The notes: generated by a model not told the origin, from the sequence alone. A stretch of 64,000 bases of DNA from an uncultured Bacteroidales bacterium (GCA_934699135.1 CAKUVM010000002.1:1-64000); one strand, 5' to 3'; positions 25,228-34,499 are shown, numbered from the stretch's first letter. Numbers and translations: made by a program.

Positions 25228-26570
25228 TTCTCACCCCCTCCCTCGGGCTTCGGGGCGGGCGCGGCCTGCGGGGGCAACGCCCTGAAGGCGGCCCGGACGG
25301 GTTCGGGCATGGGCTCGGCGCCAGTGGCGCCGCTCGCCACCTGGTATGGCCGCAGGCCAAACATGGCGAGCGACGCCAGCATGTGATCTACCAGTTGGGA
25401 TATGACGGCCTCATGCTCCTCCCACACTTTGGTCTTGGAGAAGCAATACATCTCCACGGGCAGACCGTATTGAGTGGGCTGGAGGTAGCGGACCATGACT
25501 TTCATTCGCGTCGAGGCGTCGGGGTCCTGAATCTGCGGGTTTCGGATGAGGTAGGCGTAGATATACTCGCGGAAGAGGGTCAGGTTGGTGAGCTGATCTT
25601 GCGAGCCCTCGCCACCATCGGCGCGGCGCCTGAAGAAATAGTAGAGCTCCGGCATCGTCTCAAAGCGGCGCGCCTCCCCCTCCGTGAGGAAGCGGACCGA
25701 CGCCATGTCTATGCATATTGAGCGGTTCAGCCTTCGTCCCGCGCTCTCGCTCATCCCTTTCCAGTTGGTGAACGCGTCGGCGAGGAGGGTGGATGGCGGC
25801 ACGGTGGTTATGGTGTTGTCCCAGTTGCGTATTTTCACGGTGTTGAGGTTCATCTCCACCACCACGCCGTTGGCGTTGGCCTTTGGCACCACAATCCAGT
25901 CCCCCACGGCAAGCATGTTGTTGGCGGACAGCTGAATGCCGGAGACGAGGCTCTGTATGGTCTCTTTGAAGACGAGAGACATGATGGCGGCCGACGCGCC
26001 AAGACCCGCCAAGAGGACCTCTGGGCTACGGCCAATGATGATGGACACCATCACGATGACCATGAGGATGAAGATGACGTATGTGATGAGCTGCTTGAGG
26101 CTCTTGAGAGACCGCACCCTGGGATATTTGGCGCTGATGAGGTCGAACACAGAGTCCAGCAAGGCCAAGACGAAACGGCCTATGCTGAAGGTCATATAGA
26201 GATACACGACCTTCATATACAGCGTGTTCAGCCAATTGTCCGTATGCATGGCCAAGCCGAAGGCCACCATGGAGAATATGGACGGCAGGAACGCCGCGCG
26301 GCGCAAGACGCGGTCGTTGAAGACGTAATCGTCCCAATCTGACGGCGTGCGGACGACTATTCGCTTGACGACAGAGAAGAGGATGACCTTGGTCACCCAA
26401 TAGAGAGAGACGGAGATGACGGTGGAGAGGGCCACCATGATGAGGGTGGCCACAGTGTCTGACGCCCCGTTGACGCCACAGACCTCCAACAGCCATCGGG
26501 CTATGTCAATAAACGCGCCGTGCGCCTCTTTCGCCGCCTCGAGCCTTGCGGCGGCCTCGCTGCTATCCAT
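25224..26570 (-). CDS. MscS-family mechanosensitive channel (YbdG/MscM-like)
   Basis: 448 residues. Several N-terminal membrane helices (from about residue 40) lead to the MscS pore and beta domain: LLAGLGASAAIMSLVFKETI, then VGDWIVVPKANANGVVVEMNLNTVKIRNWDN, with the YbdG-type insert after it. The C-terminal tail is proline/alanine-rich. It releases small solutes under osmotic downshock. First gene of the overlapping mscS-mlaE-mlaF operon, suggesting coordinated envelope functions. Confidence 0.9.
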   Translation of the reverse strand: MDSSEAAARLEAAKEAHGAFIDIARWLLEVCGVNGASDTVATLIMVALSTVISVSLYWVTKVILFSVVKRIVVRTPSDWDDYVFNDRVLRRAAFLPSIFSMVAFGLAMHTDNWLNTLYMKVVYLYMTFSIGRFVLALLDSVFDLISAKYPRVRSLKSLKQLITYVIFILMVIVMVSIIIGRSPEVLLAGLGASAAIMSLVFKETIQSLVSGIQLSANNMLAVGDWIVVPKANANGVVVEMNLNTVKIRNWDNTITTVPPSTLLADAFTNWKGMSESAGRRLNRSICIDMASVRFLTEGEARRFETMPELYYFFRRRADGGEGSQDQLTNLTLFREYIYAYLIRNPQIQDPDASTRMKVMVRYLQPTQYGLPVEMYCFSKTKVWEEHEAVISQLVDHMLASLAMFGLRPYQVASGATGAEPMPEPVRAAFRALPPQAAPAPKPEGGGEK

Positions 26571-26604
26571 ATGGAGCTACGTTATAAGATTTAAGATTCT
26601 GGCC

Positions 26605-27144
26605 TCAAGGTTTGCTGATCACCTGCACGGTGCAGTTGATCACGCCGGCCTGGATCATGCCCAGCTTCTCGGCCGCGGCGCGGCTCACGTCCACCACCCT
26701 GCCGGCCTTGAAGGGGCCGCGGTCGTTGATGCGGACGTCCACGCTCCGTCCCGTGGCGGTGTTTGTGACGCGCACCACAGTGCCGAAGGGCAGGGTGCGG
26801 TGCGCGCCCGTGAGCTTCCGCTTGTCATATTTCTCGCCACTGGCCGTGGCTCGGCCGTGGAACTTGTCGGCGTAGTATGACGCCTGTCCTTTCTCCACTT
26901 TGCCTTGAGGCTTGGTCTGCTGTCCCGTCTTGGAGGCCTGACTCCCCTGCTGCTTGGCTGGCGCGGGCTGCCTCTTGGTGGGCTGCGAGGCGGTTTTGCC
27001 GCCGCTGACGCCCCTGTGCGTGGTTTGTCGCGAAGTGCTTTTCTCTGACGAGCAGCCAGGCAGCGTCAGGGTCGCGGCCAAGAGCAGCAATGCCGCGGAA
27101 GCCAGGCCTCGGCGCAGCCAAGGCGCCACATTGCGAGTTGTCAT
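26605..27144 (-). CDS. rlpA: RlpA-like septal lipoprotein
   Basis: 179 residues. Lipobox LPGC near residue 30 predicts lipid attachment. A low-complexity linker rich in K, Q, P and T (residues about 35-85) precedes the double-psi beta-barrel (GQASYYADKFHGRATASGEKYD, RVTNTATGRSVDVRINDRGPF, VVDVSRAAAEKLG). RlpA proteins cut or bind denuded peptidoglycan at the septum; some lack activity. The SPOR domain seen in proteobacterial RlpA is absent, which is usual in this phylum. Twelve bases separate it from ribE. Confidence 0.88.
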   Translation of the reverse strand: MTTRNVAPWLRRGLASAALLLLAATLTLPGCSSEKSTSRQTTHRGVSGGKTASQPTKRQPAPAKQQGSQASKTGQQTKPQGKVEKGQASYYADKFHGRATASGEKYDKRKLTGAHRTLPFGTVVRVTNTATGRSVDVRINDRGPFKAGRVVDVSRAAAEKLGMIQAGVINCTVQVISKP

Positions 27145-27156
27145 GAGCGTGAGAGG

Positions 27157-27759
27157 TTACTTGAAACTGTTCATGCGGCAAATGTATTTGCCGATGATGT
27201 CGAACTCAATGTTGACCACGGAGCCCGCGGTTATGTCGCGGAAGTTGGTGTGGTCATGCGTATAGGGTATTATGGCCACGGAGAAGCCGTCGTCGAGGCT
27301 CTCCACCACCGTGAGGCTCACGCCATTGACGCACACGGAGCCTTTCTCCACGGTGAAATAGCCCTCGCGCGCCTTTTGCTTGTCCACCGAATATCGAAAC
27401 TTGTAATACCAGCTGCCGTCGGCCTCGCTGACGCTCTCGCAGCGCGCGGTGCAGTCGACATGGCCTTGGACAATGTGCCCGTCTAGGCGGCCGTTCATCA
27501 GCATGCTGCGCTCCACGTTCACCACATCTCCCGGCTGGAGCAGGCCCAGGTTGCTCCGCCGCAGTGTCTCAGCGACGGCTGTGACGACATAGGAGTCGGC
27601 ATTCTTGCTCACCACAGTGAGGCACACGCCGTTGTGCGCCACGCTTTGGTCTATGGTCAGATCATGCGCAAATGCGCAACGGAGCGTCAGGTGGACGTTG
27701 CCACCATCTTTGCGGACTGCCACGACGGTGGCCGCGTCCTCAACTATTCCTGAGAACAT
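27157..27759 (-). CDS. ribE: Riboflavin synthase alpha chain
   Basis: 200 residues made of two lumazine-binding repeats: MFSGIVEDAATV opens the first and MLMNGRLDGHIVQGHVDC the second. Converts 6,7-dimethyl-8-ribityllumazine to riboflavin. The ATG at 27759 gives the canonical MFSGIVE start; the frame upstream overlaps the promoter. No FMN riboswitch is visible upstream. Confidence 0.95.
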   Translation of the reverse strand: MFSGIVEDAATVVAVRKDGGNVHLTLRCAFAHDLTIDQSVAHNGVCLTVVSKNADSYVVTAVAETLRRSNLGLLQPGDVVNVERSMLMNGRLDGHIVQGHVDCTARCESVSEADGSWYYKFRYSVDKQKAREGYFTVEKGSVCVNGVSLTVVESLDDGFSVAIIPYTHDHTNFRDITAGSVVNIEFDIIGKYICRMNSFK

Positions 27760-28080
27760 CTTCTTATTTGTCTTGCAATTAGGTCTGCGCGCCGCACAGC
27801 GGCGGGACTTTGGCAAAAATATGGCAAAAAGGGCAAAAAGAAAAATCTGGCCGATGCCGCCATCACGCTCGCGCAGGCAAGAGGCGGGGCGTGAAACACG
27901 CACGGAGGCTGAAGCCCGACCCCGCAGGCCGAGTCGCGAAGCGGTGTTTAGGTGATATACTCAAAAAGGGGCGTGCCTAGGCAAAAAGGATGATGGCAGC
28001 GGACAATATGACGATAAAAATATTAGCTTTGTGAAAAATAGAACGGTTCAAGCACAGCAAAGGACACATAAAATATCATT
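27760..28080. promoter_or_regulatory. Divergent ribE/ilvE intergenic region with two -7 elements
   Basis: Minus strand: TATTTTTG at 27821-27814 faces ribE. Plus strand: TAGCTTTG at 28024-28031 faces ilvE, 49 bases before its ATG. Both match TAnnTTTG, without a clear TTTG at -33. No coding sequence or conserved RNA is seen here. Confidence 0.5.
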
Positions 28081-29106
28081 ATGGACAATAATAGCATAGA
28101 CTGGGGCAACCTTGGTTTCGGCTACATGAAGGCCGACTATAACGTGCGTTGCTATTACAGAGACGGCAAGTGGGGCGAGATTGAGATCTCATCGGAGGAG
28201 ACTATCCACATCCATATGGCATCCACCTGCCTCCACTACGGCCAAGAGGCCTTCGAGGGCATGAAAGCCTTCCGCGGCAAAGACGGCAAGATCCGCGTCT
28301 TCCGCATGGACGAGAACGCCAAGCGACTTCAGCACACGAGCGACGGCATCATGCTGGCCAAGCTTCCGATAGAGAAGTTTGAGGAGGCCGTGCGCAAGGT
28401 CATCAAGCTCAATGAGCGTTTTGTCCCGCCCTATGAGAGCGGCTGCTCGCTCTACATCCGCCCGCTGCTCATCGGCATCTCGCCGCGCATCGGCGTGGGC
28501 CCGTCGTCGGAATATTTGTTCCTCATCTTCGTCCAGCCCGTCGGCCCCTACTTCAAAGACGGCTTCAAGGCCACGCCGGTGGTAATCCTCCGCCAGTATG
28601 ACCGTGCCGCGCCTCTCGGCACCGGCACGTATAAGGTAGGCGGCAACTACGCGGCCAGCCTCGTGCCGGGCGACCTCGGCCACAAGATGGGCTATTCCGC
28701 CGTCTTGTATCTAGACGCCAAACAGAAGAAATTTGTTGACGAATGCGGCCCGGCCAACTTCTTCGGCATAAAGGATAACACGTACGTCACGCCAAAGTCC
28801 ACCTCCATCCTGCCCTCCATAACCAATATGAGCTTGCAGCAGTTGGCCGAGGATATGGGCATGAAGGTTGAGCGCAGGCAGATCCCCGAAGAGGAGCTGG
28901 CCACGTTTGAGGAGGCCGCCGAGTGCGGCACGGCCGCCGTGGTGAGCCCAATCTCGAAGATTGACGACATAGACCTGAACAAGAGCTACGAATATTGCAA
29001 AGACGGCAAGCCCGGCCCCGTCTGCACCGCCCTCTACCACAAGCTCCGCGCCATTCAGTATGGCGATGAGCCGGACACCCACGGGTGGGTCTTCATCATT
29101 GACTAA
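28081..29106 (+). CDS. ilvE: Branched-chain amino acid aminotransferase
   Basis: 341 residues, PLP fold type IV. The PLP lysine is in GTYKVGGNYAAS; other signatures are STCLHYGQEAFEGMKAFRG and DECGPANFFGI. Interconverts valine, leucine and isoleucine with their keto acids in the cytoplasm. Monocistronic, with its own promoter and a strong terminator. Confidence 0.95.
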   Translation: MDNNSIDWGNLGFGYMKADYNVRCYYRDGKWGEIEISSEETIHIHMASTCLHYGQEAFEGMKAFRGKDGKIRVFRMDENAKRLQHTSDGIMLAKLPIEKFEEAVRKVIKLNERFVPPYESGCSLYIRPLLIGISPRIGVGPSSEYLFLIFVQPVGPYFKDGFKATPVVILRQYDRAAPLGTGTYKVGGNYAASLVPGDLGHKMGYSAVLYLDAKQKKFVDECGPANFFGIKDNTYVTPKSTSILPSITNMSLQQLAEDMGMKVERRQIPEEELATFEEAAECGTAAVVSPISKIDDIDLNKSYEYCKDGKPGPVCTALYHKLRAIQYGDEPDTHGWVFIID

Positions 29107-29129
29107 CGCCGCGCTGAGACGCAGCGAAT

Positions 29130-29165
29130 GCCGCCCCGCAATGTTTGCGGGGTGGCTTTTTGTTT
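29130..29165 (+). terminator. Terminator of ilvE
   Basis: GCCGCCCCGCAA (29130-29141) pairs with TTGCGGGGTGGC (29145-29156), then TTTTTGTTTTT. Confidence 0.88.
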
Positions 29166-29182
29166 TTCTCGCCAGACAAAAA

Positions 29183-29216
29183 AAATTCCCGGCGCGCATT
29201 TGCGCGCCGGGAATTT
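29183..29216 (-). terminator. Terminator of the outer-membrane protein gene
   Basis: A perfect 16-bp stem, AAATTCCCGGCGCGCA with its complement and a two-base loop. On the minus strand it is followed by a run of T. It faces the ilvE terminator. Confidence 0.85.
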
Positions 29217-29266
29217 CTGTACCCGCCCTTAGCCCACACGGCACCAAGCGGGCTGAAGCCGCCTGC

Positions 29267-29884
29267 TCACCTGCGCTTGCCAACGTCTACGCCCACGCGG
29301 AAGACGAACGAGTTCTGCTTCACGTCGATGTCTGCAGACCCATAACGGCCCGCGTCTATGGAGAGGGTGCCAGGCATGGTCTCGTAGCCGCAGGAGATGT
29401 TTAGCCTCTTGATGCGCACGCCGAAGTTCATGTTCATATACACACCGCCAAGAGAGGTTTCATCGTAGCCACTCAGGCTTGCGTAGCCTCCAAGTCGATA
29501 TTCCAAAAACGGGCTGACCTTCTTGTCCACAATGTCGTAGCGAAAGGCTGCGAAGATGGGGAACAAGATGTCGAACTCCTCAACAGTCTCGTCAGAACCT
29601 TGCCAATAGATGTCATCACCCCCGGCGTAGAAGCGGAAGCCGAAGCCTCCGCCAAGGAAGACGTGAGGGTTGAACTGGAAGCCGTGAGCCGTCATGATGC
29701 CGATGTTGGTGCGAGAGAAATCAAGACCGTCGGTCTCCATATTGCCGCAGATCAGGCTGCCGTCTACAAACCCGCGGTAGCCGCGGGTCAAGAGTTTGGA
29801 ACCTGTTGGTTGCCCTTGCGCAAATGCGTTTCCGCAAGCGGAGAGCGCAAGCGCAGCTGCGGTGATTAGTGGAATTAGTTTCAT
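29267..29884 (-). CDS. Outer-membrane beta-barrel protein
   Basis: 205 residues from the ATG at 29884. A signal peptide ends near NAFAQG; an LSAC lipobox-like site also occurs, so lipidation is possible. The rest alternates polar and hydrophobic residues in beta strands rich in G, F and Y (VFLGGGFGFRFYAGG, SPFLEYRLGGYASL) and ends SFVFRVGVDVGKRR, as in small eight-stranded outer-membrane barrels. No specific family is recognised. The longer frame upstream has no support. Confidence 0.7.
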   Translation of the reverse strand: MKLIPLITAAALALSACGNAFAQGQPTGSKLLTRGYRGFVDGSLICGNMETDGLDFSRTNIGIMTAHGFQFNPHVFLGGGFGFRFYAGGDDIYWQGSDETVEEFDILFPIFAAFRYDIVDKKVSPFLEYRLGGYASLSGYDETSLGGVYMNMNFGVRIKRLNISCGYETMPGTLSIDAGRYGSADIDVKQNSFVFRVGVDVGKRR

Positions 29885-30022
29885 ATGGTTGTTTTTAACT
29901 GCTCGCAAAATAACAAATAAAATCTTCAATGTCGGGCACCCACTCTGTCCATTTGGCTGAAAAGCAAAGCCCCCCACGCATCGCTGCGCAGGGGGCGGTT
30001 CTCTCACCTTTTCCGGCTGGCT

Positions 30023-30559
30023 CTACTCGTCAAAAATCTCGTGGAGCTTGTGACGCACCTTTGAGAGCGTCACGGTTGATAGTACGACTCGGCCGTCCGG
30101 CCCAACCACCACAATGGAGGGAATCCACTTGATCCCGTAGGCCTTGGCCACTTCAGAGTCTTGCCATTTTTTCAACTCGCTAAGCTGAAGCCAGTCCATG
30201 GCGTTATCCTCCACGCACTTGGCCCAAGCCTCCTTGGAATGGTCGAAAGAGACTCCCACGAACATGGCCTTGCCTCCGTAGACCTCGCGGAGGAGCTTGA
30301 GAGCCGGGATGTCTCGACGGCAGTCGGGACACCACGACGCCCAAAAATCAAGCACCACCATGCGCCCCCTCCAATCAGAGAGGCGATGCACCTCGCCGTC
30401 TCTGTCCGCCACGGCGAAGTCCGGGGCCTCCGCCCCCTCCGCCACAAGTGAGCTGCCATAGGTCTGGTCCTCGTCCTCGGCCGTGAGGCCCAGCACCAGG
30501 GCGCAAAGGGCGGCTGCCACGACGAAAGACAGCAGGATTGGGATTTTCTTTAGGTACAT
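30023..30559 (-). CDS. TlpA/ResA-like thiol-disulfide oxidoreductase
   Basis: 178 residues with an N-terminal membrane anchor or signal (IPILLSFVVAAALCALVLGL). Thioredoxin fold with active site WASWCPDCRRD and the cis-proline segment IKWIPSIVVVGPDG. It acts outside the cytoplasm on cysteines of exported proteins, probably as a reductase. The ATG at 30559 gives the signal peptide. Gene is alone between the barrel protein and frr. Confidence 0.88.
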   Translation of the reverse strand: MYLKKIPILLSFVVAAALCALVLGLTAEDEDQTYGSSLVAEGAEAPDFAVADRDGEVHRLSDWRGRMVVLDFWASWCPDCRRDIPALKLLREVYGGKAMFVGVSFDHSKEAWAKCVEDNAMDWLQLSELKKWQDSEVAKAYGIKWIPSIVVVGPDGRVVLSTVTLSKVRHKLHEIFDE

Positions 30560-30647
30560 ATGTGTGAATAAGTTTTTGTCGCACGTATACGCACGGCACT
30601 GCCGCTCGGTTTCGGCGAGACGGTCAGAGTGCCAGAATCTATGCAGA

Positions 30648-30685
30648 GCAAAACCCGACAGGCGCATGGCGCCTTGCCGGGTTTT
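30648..30685 (-). terminator. Bidirectional-looking terminator after frr
   Basis: AACCCGACAGGCGC pairs with GCGCCTTGCCGGGTT around an ATG loop (one mismatch), flanked by A and T runs. In the minus direction it ends frr. Confidence 0.75.
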
Positions 30686-30710
30686 TGACTTCGAGGCTCG
30701 CCTGCGGCCT

Positions 30711-31274
30711 CTACACGGTCATGATGTCTTTCTCTTTGAGGGCGTACATCTCGTCCACCTTCTTTATGTAGGCGTCATGGATTTTCTGGATTTCCGCCTC
30801 TTTGTCTTTCTGCACGTCCTCGCCAAGACCCTCTTTTTTGAGTTTCTTAACGTTTTCTATGGCGTCTCTTCTGATGTTGCGGATGGCCACCTTAGACTCC
30901 TCCGCCGTCCTCTTGGCGAGCTTGGCCAAGTCGCGGCGTCGCTCCTCGGTGAGGGGTGGGATCATGATTCGGATCACCTCGCCGTTGTTGTCGGGGTTGA
31001 GGCCGAGGTTGGCGGCCATAATGGCTTTCTCAATGGGGCCTATCATAGTCTTCTCCCAAGGCTTCACGGCAATGGTGCGAGGGTCAGGGACTGTGACGTT
31101 GGCCACCTGCGCCAGAGGGGTCGGCGCGCCGAAATACTCCACCTTTATGTCGTCCAGCACGTGGGGGTTGGCCTTGCCCGCCCTTATCTTTCCAAGCTCA
31201 TAGTCAAGGTGCTCAATGGCTTTGCCCATCTGCTCCTTCAGCTCTTCCATTATGAGCTCCAGTTCGTCCTCCAT
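30711..31274 (-). CDS. frr: Ribosome recycling factor
   Basis: 187 residues, the normal RRF length. Splits post-termination ribosomes with EF-G. Signatures: KIRAGKANPHVLDDIKVEYFG, NVTVPDPRTIAVKPWEKTM and VAIRNIRRDAIENVKKLKK. The usual partner pyrH is not adjacent; a conserved protein of unknown function lies upstream instead. Confidence 0.96.
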   Translation of the reverse strand: MEDELELIMEELKEQMGKAIEHLDYELGKIRAGKANPHVLDDIKVEYFGAPTPLAQVANVTVPDPRTIAVKPWEKTMIGPIEKAIMAANLGLNPDNNGEVIRIMIPPLTEERRRDLAKLAKRTAEESKVAIRNIRRDAIENVKKLKKEGLGEDVQKDKEAEIQKIHDAYIKKVDEMYALKEKDIMTV

Positions 31275-31322
31275 GTCTATTTCTTATTGTTGATTTGTTA
31301 TATCTTCGCCAATGCCGCACAT

Positions 31323-32042
31323 CTATATTTGGCCCATGAGGAACTCCTTCTGCCGCTCTTGTGGGCGATAGAAATATACCACGCCGTAGCGTTGGCACAT
31401 CTCCCTTTTCTCGTCAGTGTCAACAGGCTCGACGCTGCCCTCCACCTCGTTCCACAAGTGGAGGATGATCTCGTCTGCCTTCACCCGCGCCTCTTCGAGC
31501 TTGTCCTTGAATTTCTGGACGGTCTGCAAGATGTCTCGATGCTTGTTATAGTTGTCTTCGAAAATTTGAAGCTTCACCTTCACCAAAGCTATGGAGGGGT
31601 TGTAGATCCTGTTGCCACCGCCATTGGCCATGCGCGCCTCCTCTCCCTCCACAATCTTGTGCCCCCAGTCCACCAACGCTTTGTCGGCAGAGAGATCAGG
31701 CACGGCGTTGCTGCAGGCGTCTAGCCCGAGCATGGCTCTCGCGGCCGGCTTAATCTCGCCGCGCGCCACGCACATGTTGAACACCTGGACAAAGTGGGAC
31801 AGATATAGCCTCGCCACGCGGCCGGAATCTGCCACCTGACGACTCGCCGCGGCCTGGCGCTCTTTGCAATCTAGGCACTGTTGCACAGTCTGCTCAAAAA
31901 GCGGAGTGAAAGACTCCGCCTCCAGCGCCGTCTTCTGCGAAAACATCAGGTCGGCGGGCGAGACCGTTCTCACCTGCTCCAAGGCGGCTTTGAGAGACCG
32001 CAACCGGGCCTGATCTGTATTTGGCAAACGACGATATGGCAT
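31323..32042 (-). CDS. Conserved protein of unknown function
   Basis: 239 residues from the ATG at 32042 (MPYRRLPNTDQARLRSLKAAL). Mostly helical, with a central run predicted to be coiled (ALVKVKLQIFEDNYNKHRDILQTVQKFKDKLEEA). No signal peptide, no enzyme motif I recognise. The start looks like a family found widely in Bacteroidales next to translation genes, but I cannot assign a role. A strong promoter precedes the start, so the extension to 32123 is rejected. It may share a transcript with frr (48-base gap). Confidence 0.75.
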   Translation of the reverse strand: MPYRRLPNTDQARLRSLKAALEQVRTVSPADLMFSQKTALEAESFTPLFEQTVQQCLDCKERQAAASRQVADSGRVARLYLSHFVQVFNMCVARGEIKPAARAMLGLDACSNAVPDLSADKALVDWGHKIVEGEEARMANGGGNRIYNPSIALVKVKLQIFEDNYNKHRDILQTVQKFKDKLEEARVKADEIILHLWNEVEGSVEPVDTDEKREMCQRYGVVYFYRPQERQKEFLMGQI

Positions 32043-32058
32043 ATCTATGACAACTGCG

Positions 32059-32090
32059 CAAAAGTAGTCAATAGCAAGCACATATGCAAA
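32059..32090 (-). promoter_or_regulatory. Promoter of the unknown gene and possibly frr
   Basis: TTTG (32090-32087), 20 bases, then TACTTTTG (32066-32059): a full match to the Bacteroidota consensus, 16 bases before the ATG at 32042. Confidence 0.7.
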
Positions 32091-32195
32091 AGAATTAAAA
32101 ATCAGTTCGCCCCCGTCCGACATTGGCGGACAGGGGCGAAGATATTTTTCGCCTTATCAAACCACGGCACTTCGCCATGGCTGTGACTCATTCGC

Positions 32196-33278
32196 CTAAC
32201 TTTCCATCTCGGCCTTCAGCTCTGAGGCGTAACGCCACGCCTGCGCCCCGCGCGAAAGCGGGCAGACGAGCGTGACGCCGTCTCTGACCACCACCATATA
32301 GTCTTTCAGGCCGTCAACCACGACCCGCTCATTTCTTTCGGCGTGCACCAGACACCCCGACGTGTCTTTGAGGTAGGCGTTGCCGTTCACCACGGCGTTG
32401 CCAGCCGGGTCTTTGGCCGACTGCTCATATATGGCGCCCCAGCCGCCAATGTCGCTCCACGTTGCGCGGGTGAGGCACACCGCCACGTTGCGCGCCTTCT
32501 CCATCACGGCATAGTCCACCGATATGGTCTCCACCTGCTCATAGGCGGAACGCAAAGCCCCGTCAGTCCACCGTGAGACGGGAATGGTGTCCAAGACATC
32601 GAAAGCCTGCTGGAGAGTCGGAGCGTAACGGCGCAACGCCTCCTCGATGGCCTCGCGCTTCCAAATAAAGACTCCAGAGTTCCAGCAGAAGTCGCCACAC
32701 TCAAAAAAGGTGTTGGCCATATCGGCGTCGGGTTTCTCCGTAAAGGTCTTGACGGCGTGGACGGGATTCTCGTCCGAGCCGGCCAAATGGCTGCCTACCT
32801 GGATGTAGCCGTAGGCCGTCTCTGGACGGAACGCCTTGATGCCTATGGTCATGAGGCGGTCGTCTGACAGAACAAAGTCCGCGGCCGAAAGAACAGACGA
32901 CACAAAGACGTCATTGTCCATTATCAAATGATCGGACGGCGTCACCACCATTACGGCATCTTTGGCCACCTGCTTCAAGAAAGCCCCCGCGAAGGCGATG
33001 GAAGCCGCGGTGTTTCGCTTGAAAGGCTCGCACAAGATGTTGGCTAGCGGCACGCTGGGCAGCTGCTCCTCAACCAGAGGGCGATACTCATCTAGCGTCA
33101 CCACCACAAAACGCTCCGGCGGGCATATCTTGAGGTATCTTTCATAAGTTAGTTGGAGCATGGTGCGCCCCACACCGAGGATGTCGAGAAACTGCTTAGG
33201 CCTGGCCGGGCGGCTGAGCGGCCAAAGCCTTGAGCCTGTGCCTCCAGCCAAGATTACGCAATAGAGATTGTCTGACAT
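32196..33278 (-). CDS. manC: Mannose-1-phosphate guanylyltransferase
   Basis: 360 residues. Makes GDP-mannose from mannose-1-phosphate and GTP for surface glycans. Nucleotidyltransferase signature LAGGTGSRLWPLSRPARPKQF at the start; VVTPSDHLI, FTEKPD and SGVFIWKREAI follow. It has only the transferase part, without the fused isomerase domain of some ManC proteins. Monocistronic. Confidence 0.93.
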   Translation of the reverse strand: MSDNLYCVILAGGTGSRLWPLSRPARPKQFLDILGVGRTMLQLTYERYLKICPPERFVVVTLDEYRPLVEEQLPSVPLANILCEPFKRNTAASIAFAGAFLKQVAKDAVMVVTPSDHLIMDNDVFVSSVLSAADFVLSDDRLMTIGIKAFRPETAYGYIQVGSHLAGSDENPVHAVKTFTEKPDADMANTFFECGDFCWNSGVFIWKREAIEEALRRYAPTLQQAFDVLDTIPVSRWTDGALRSAYEQVETISVDYAVMEKARNVAVCLTRATWSDIGGWGAIYEQSAKDPAGNAVVNGNAYLKDTSGCLVHAERNERVVVDGLKDYMVVVRDGVTLVCPLSRGAQAWRYASELKAEMES

Positions 33279-33335
33279 TATGATGAGATGTTTTTGAATG
33301 GCGTGCTATGACTAGACAAATATAGCAATATCCCA

Positions 33336-34382
33336 TCATTTTTTCACAGGGCGTATTGGCAGCCGCCATGTCTTGCCGACCGCTCCCAACTGGCCCGTGG
33401 AGCCCTGCGCTGAGAGGAGGCGCAGGCAAAAGGCTTCACGCTCATCATCACCATCTTGCTGACCCGTCCAAAGCATGAAGCCTTTGCGCGATGAGGTCAG
33501 GACGCCTGCGGCGTTATAATAGCCTGCGAAGGGGATGAATATTGAGTATTGGCTGCGGGCATTGATACCGAAGACACGGTAGCCCTCGTAGCCGTGCTCG
33601 ACCGACTCCTTCCACGTGCAACTGTTTATGAGTTCCAAGACCTGAGCCCGCGTCGGTATGGCCCATCCGTCAGAAAGCTCGACCGAGGCCGCGTCATGGG
33701 CTGTGCCGCAGATATCGCCGCTCACCGAGGAGTAGTCCTTCCCATGACGAGCCACCTGGCCGTAGGCGTAAAATACGCCAGGCTGATAGGGGCGGGTGGC
33801 TCCCAGGTTCACGGAGGCCCACTTGACCGAGAGTCCCAAGTCAACAGCCTCTGCCTCAAAGACCTCGGGTTCTGGCGTTGTGAATGCTTTCTCTTGGCCG
33901 TAGGCTGTCTCGGCATCGTTGTAGTGATAAAAAGCGCGGTAGCGATAAGAGGTGCAGGGGATAAGGTCATCCATGTGGGCAATGGCTATGCCGTCCGCGT
34001 CGACAGATTTGGGATTCAGATAAAACTCGACATTGCCGCTGTTGTAGTCAAGGGCAACGTCGGGATAGTCTGACAAGACTATGGCTATGTGGGCGCTAGG
34101 CAGCTTCTCCCGCCCGGCATTTACGCGCAACGGGATACTTGCCGTCTTCGGGCCAATGGCGTAAGCCTCTCCGGTCACGACCAGGTCTGTTGAGTTTCCC
34201 ATTAGCTTCTCAAGAGCCGACTGCTTCTGACAGGCCGTGTCCACCCCCTCATCGGGCAACGCGCGCGAAGTGTCCGGCGAGCTTGCCGGGTCAGAGTCAG
34301 AACACGAGACAACGTGCGGGGCCGCAAAAAGCAACAATGCCGCTATGGACACAAGAGGCAGGATCGGATTTTGACGTTTCAT
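33336..34382 (-). CDS. Surface lipoprotein with a Bacteroidales FISUMP-like domain
   Basis: 348 residues. Lipobox VVSC after a hydrophobic stretch predicts a lipoprotein, followed by a serine/aspartate-rich linker. The C-terminal ~170 residues start VDLGLSVKWASVNLGATRPY and contain WAIPTRAQVLELINSC and FIPFAGYYN, the pattern of Fibrobacter-succinogenes-major-paralogous (FISUMP)-like domains common in Bacteroidota surface proteins. The middle part resembles a fibronectin-type repeat (TSYRYRAFYHYNDAETAYGQEKAFTT). Function unknown; likely outer membrane. Confidence 0.75.
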   Translation of the reverse strand: MKRQNPILPLVSIAALLLFAAPHVVSCSDSDPASSPDTSRALPDEGVDTACQKQSALEKLMGNSTDLVVTGEAYAIGPKTASIPLRVNAGREKLPSAHIAIVLSDYPDVALDYNSGNVEFYLNPKSVDADGIAIAHMDDLIPCTSYRYRAFYHYNDAETAYGQEKAFTTPEPEVFEAEAVDLGLSVKWASVNLGATRPYQPGVFYAYGQVARHGKDYSSVSGDICGTAHDAASVELSDGWAIPTRAQVLELINSCTWKESVEHGYEGYRVFGINARSQYSIFIPFAGYYNAAGVLTSSRKGFMLWTGQQDGDDEREAFCLRLLSAQGSTGQLGAVGKTWRLPIRPVKK

Positions 34383-34428
34383 AGTGTAACATCTTGAAAA
34401 TTAAGTTTTGCCGTTCATAGAAAAGGAA

Positions 34429-34467
34429 GAGGGAGGTCCTACAACCTTTGTTGGTAGAGCCTCCCTC
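34429..34467 (-). terminator. Terminator of the gld operon
   Basis: GAGGGAGG pairs with CCTCCCTC, with inner pairing of TACAAC-type arms, and the minus strand continues TTCCTTTTC. It lies just beyond gldN. Confidence 0.7.
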
Positions 34468-34499
34468 CGTAAGGGTCTTTAGACAGGGGATGACGCAGG

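Noticed and set aside
27760..28080. An FMN riboswitch before ribE
   Set aside because: I looked for the conserved RFN-element segments between ribE and its promoter and found none; the leader is only about 50 bases.
30483..31724. A 413-codon plus-strand open frame
   Set aside because: It crosses frr, its terminator and the next gene in antisense; no domain or start signal.
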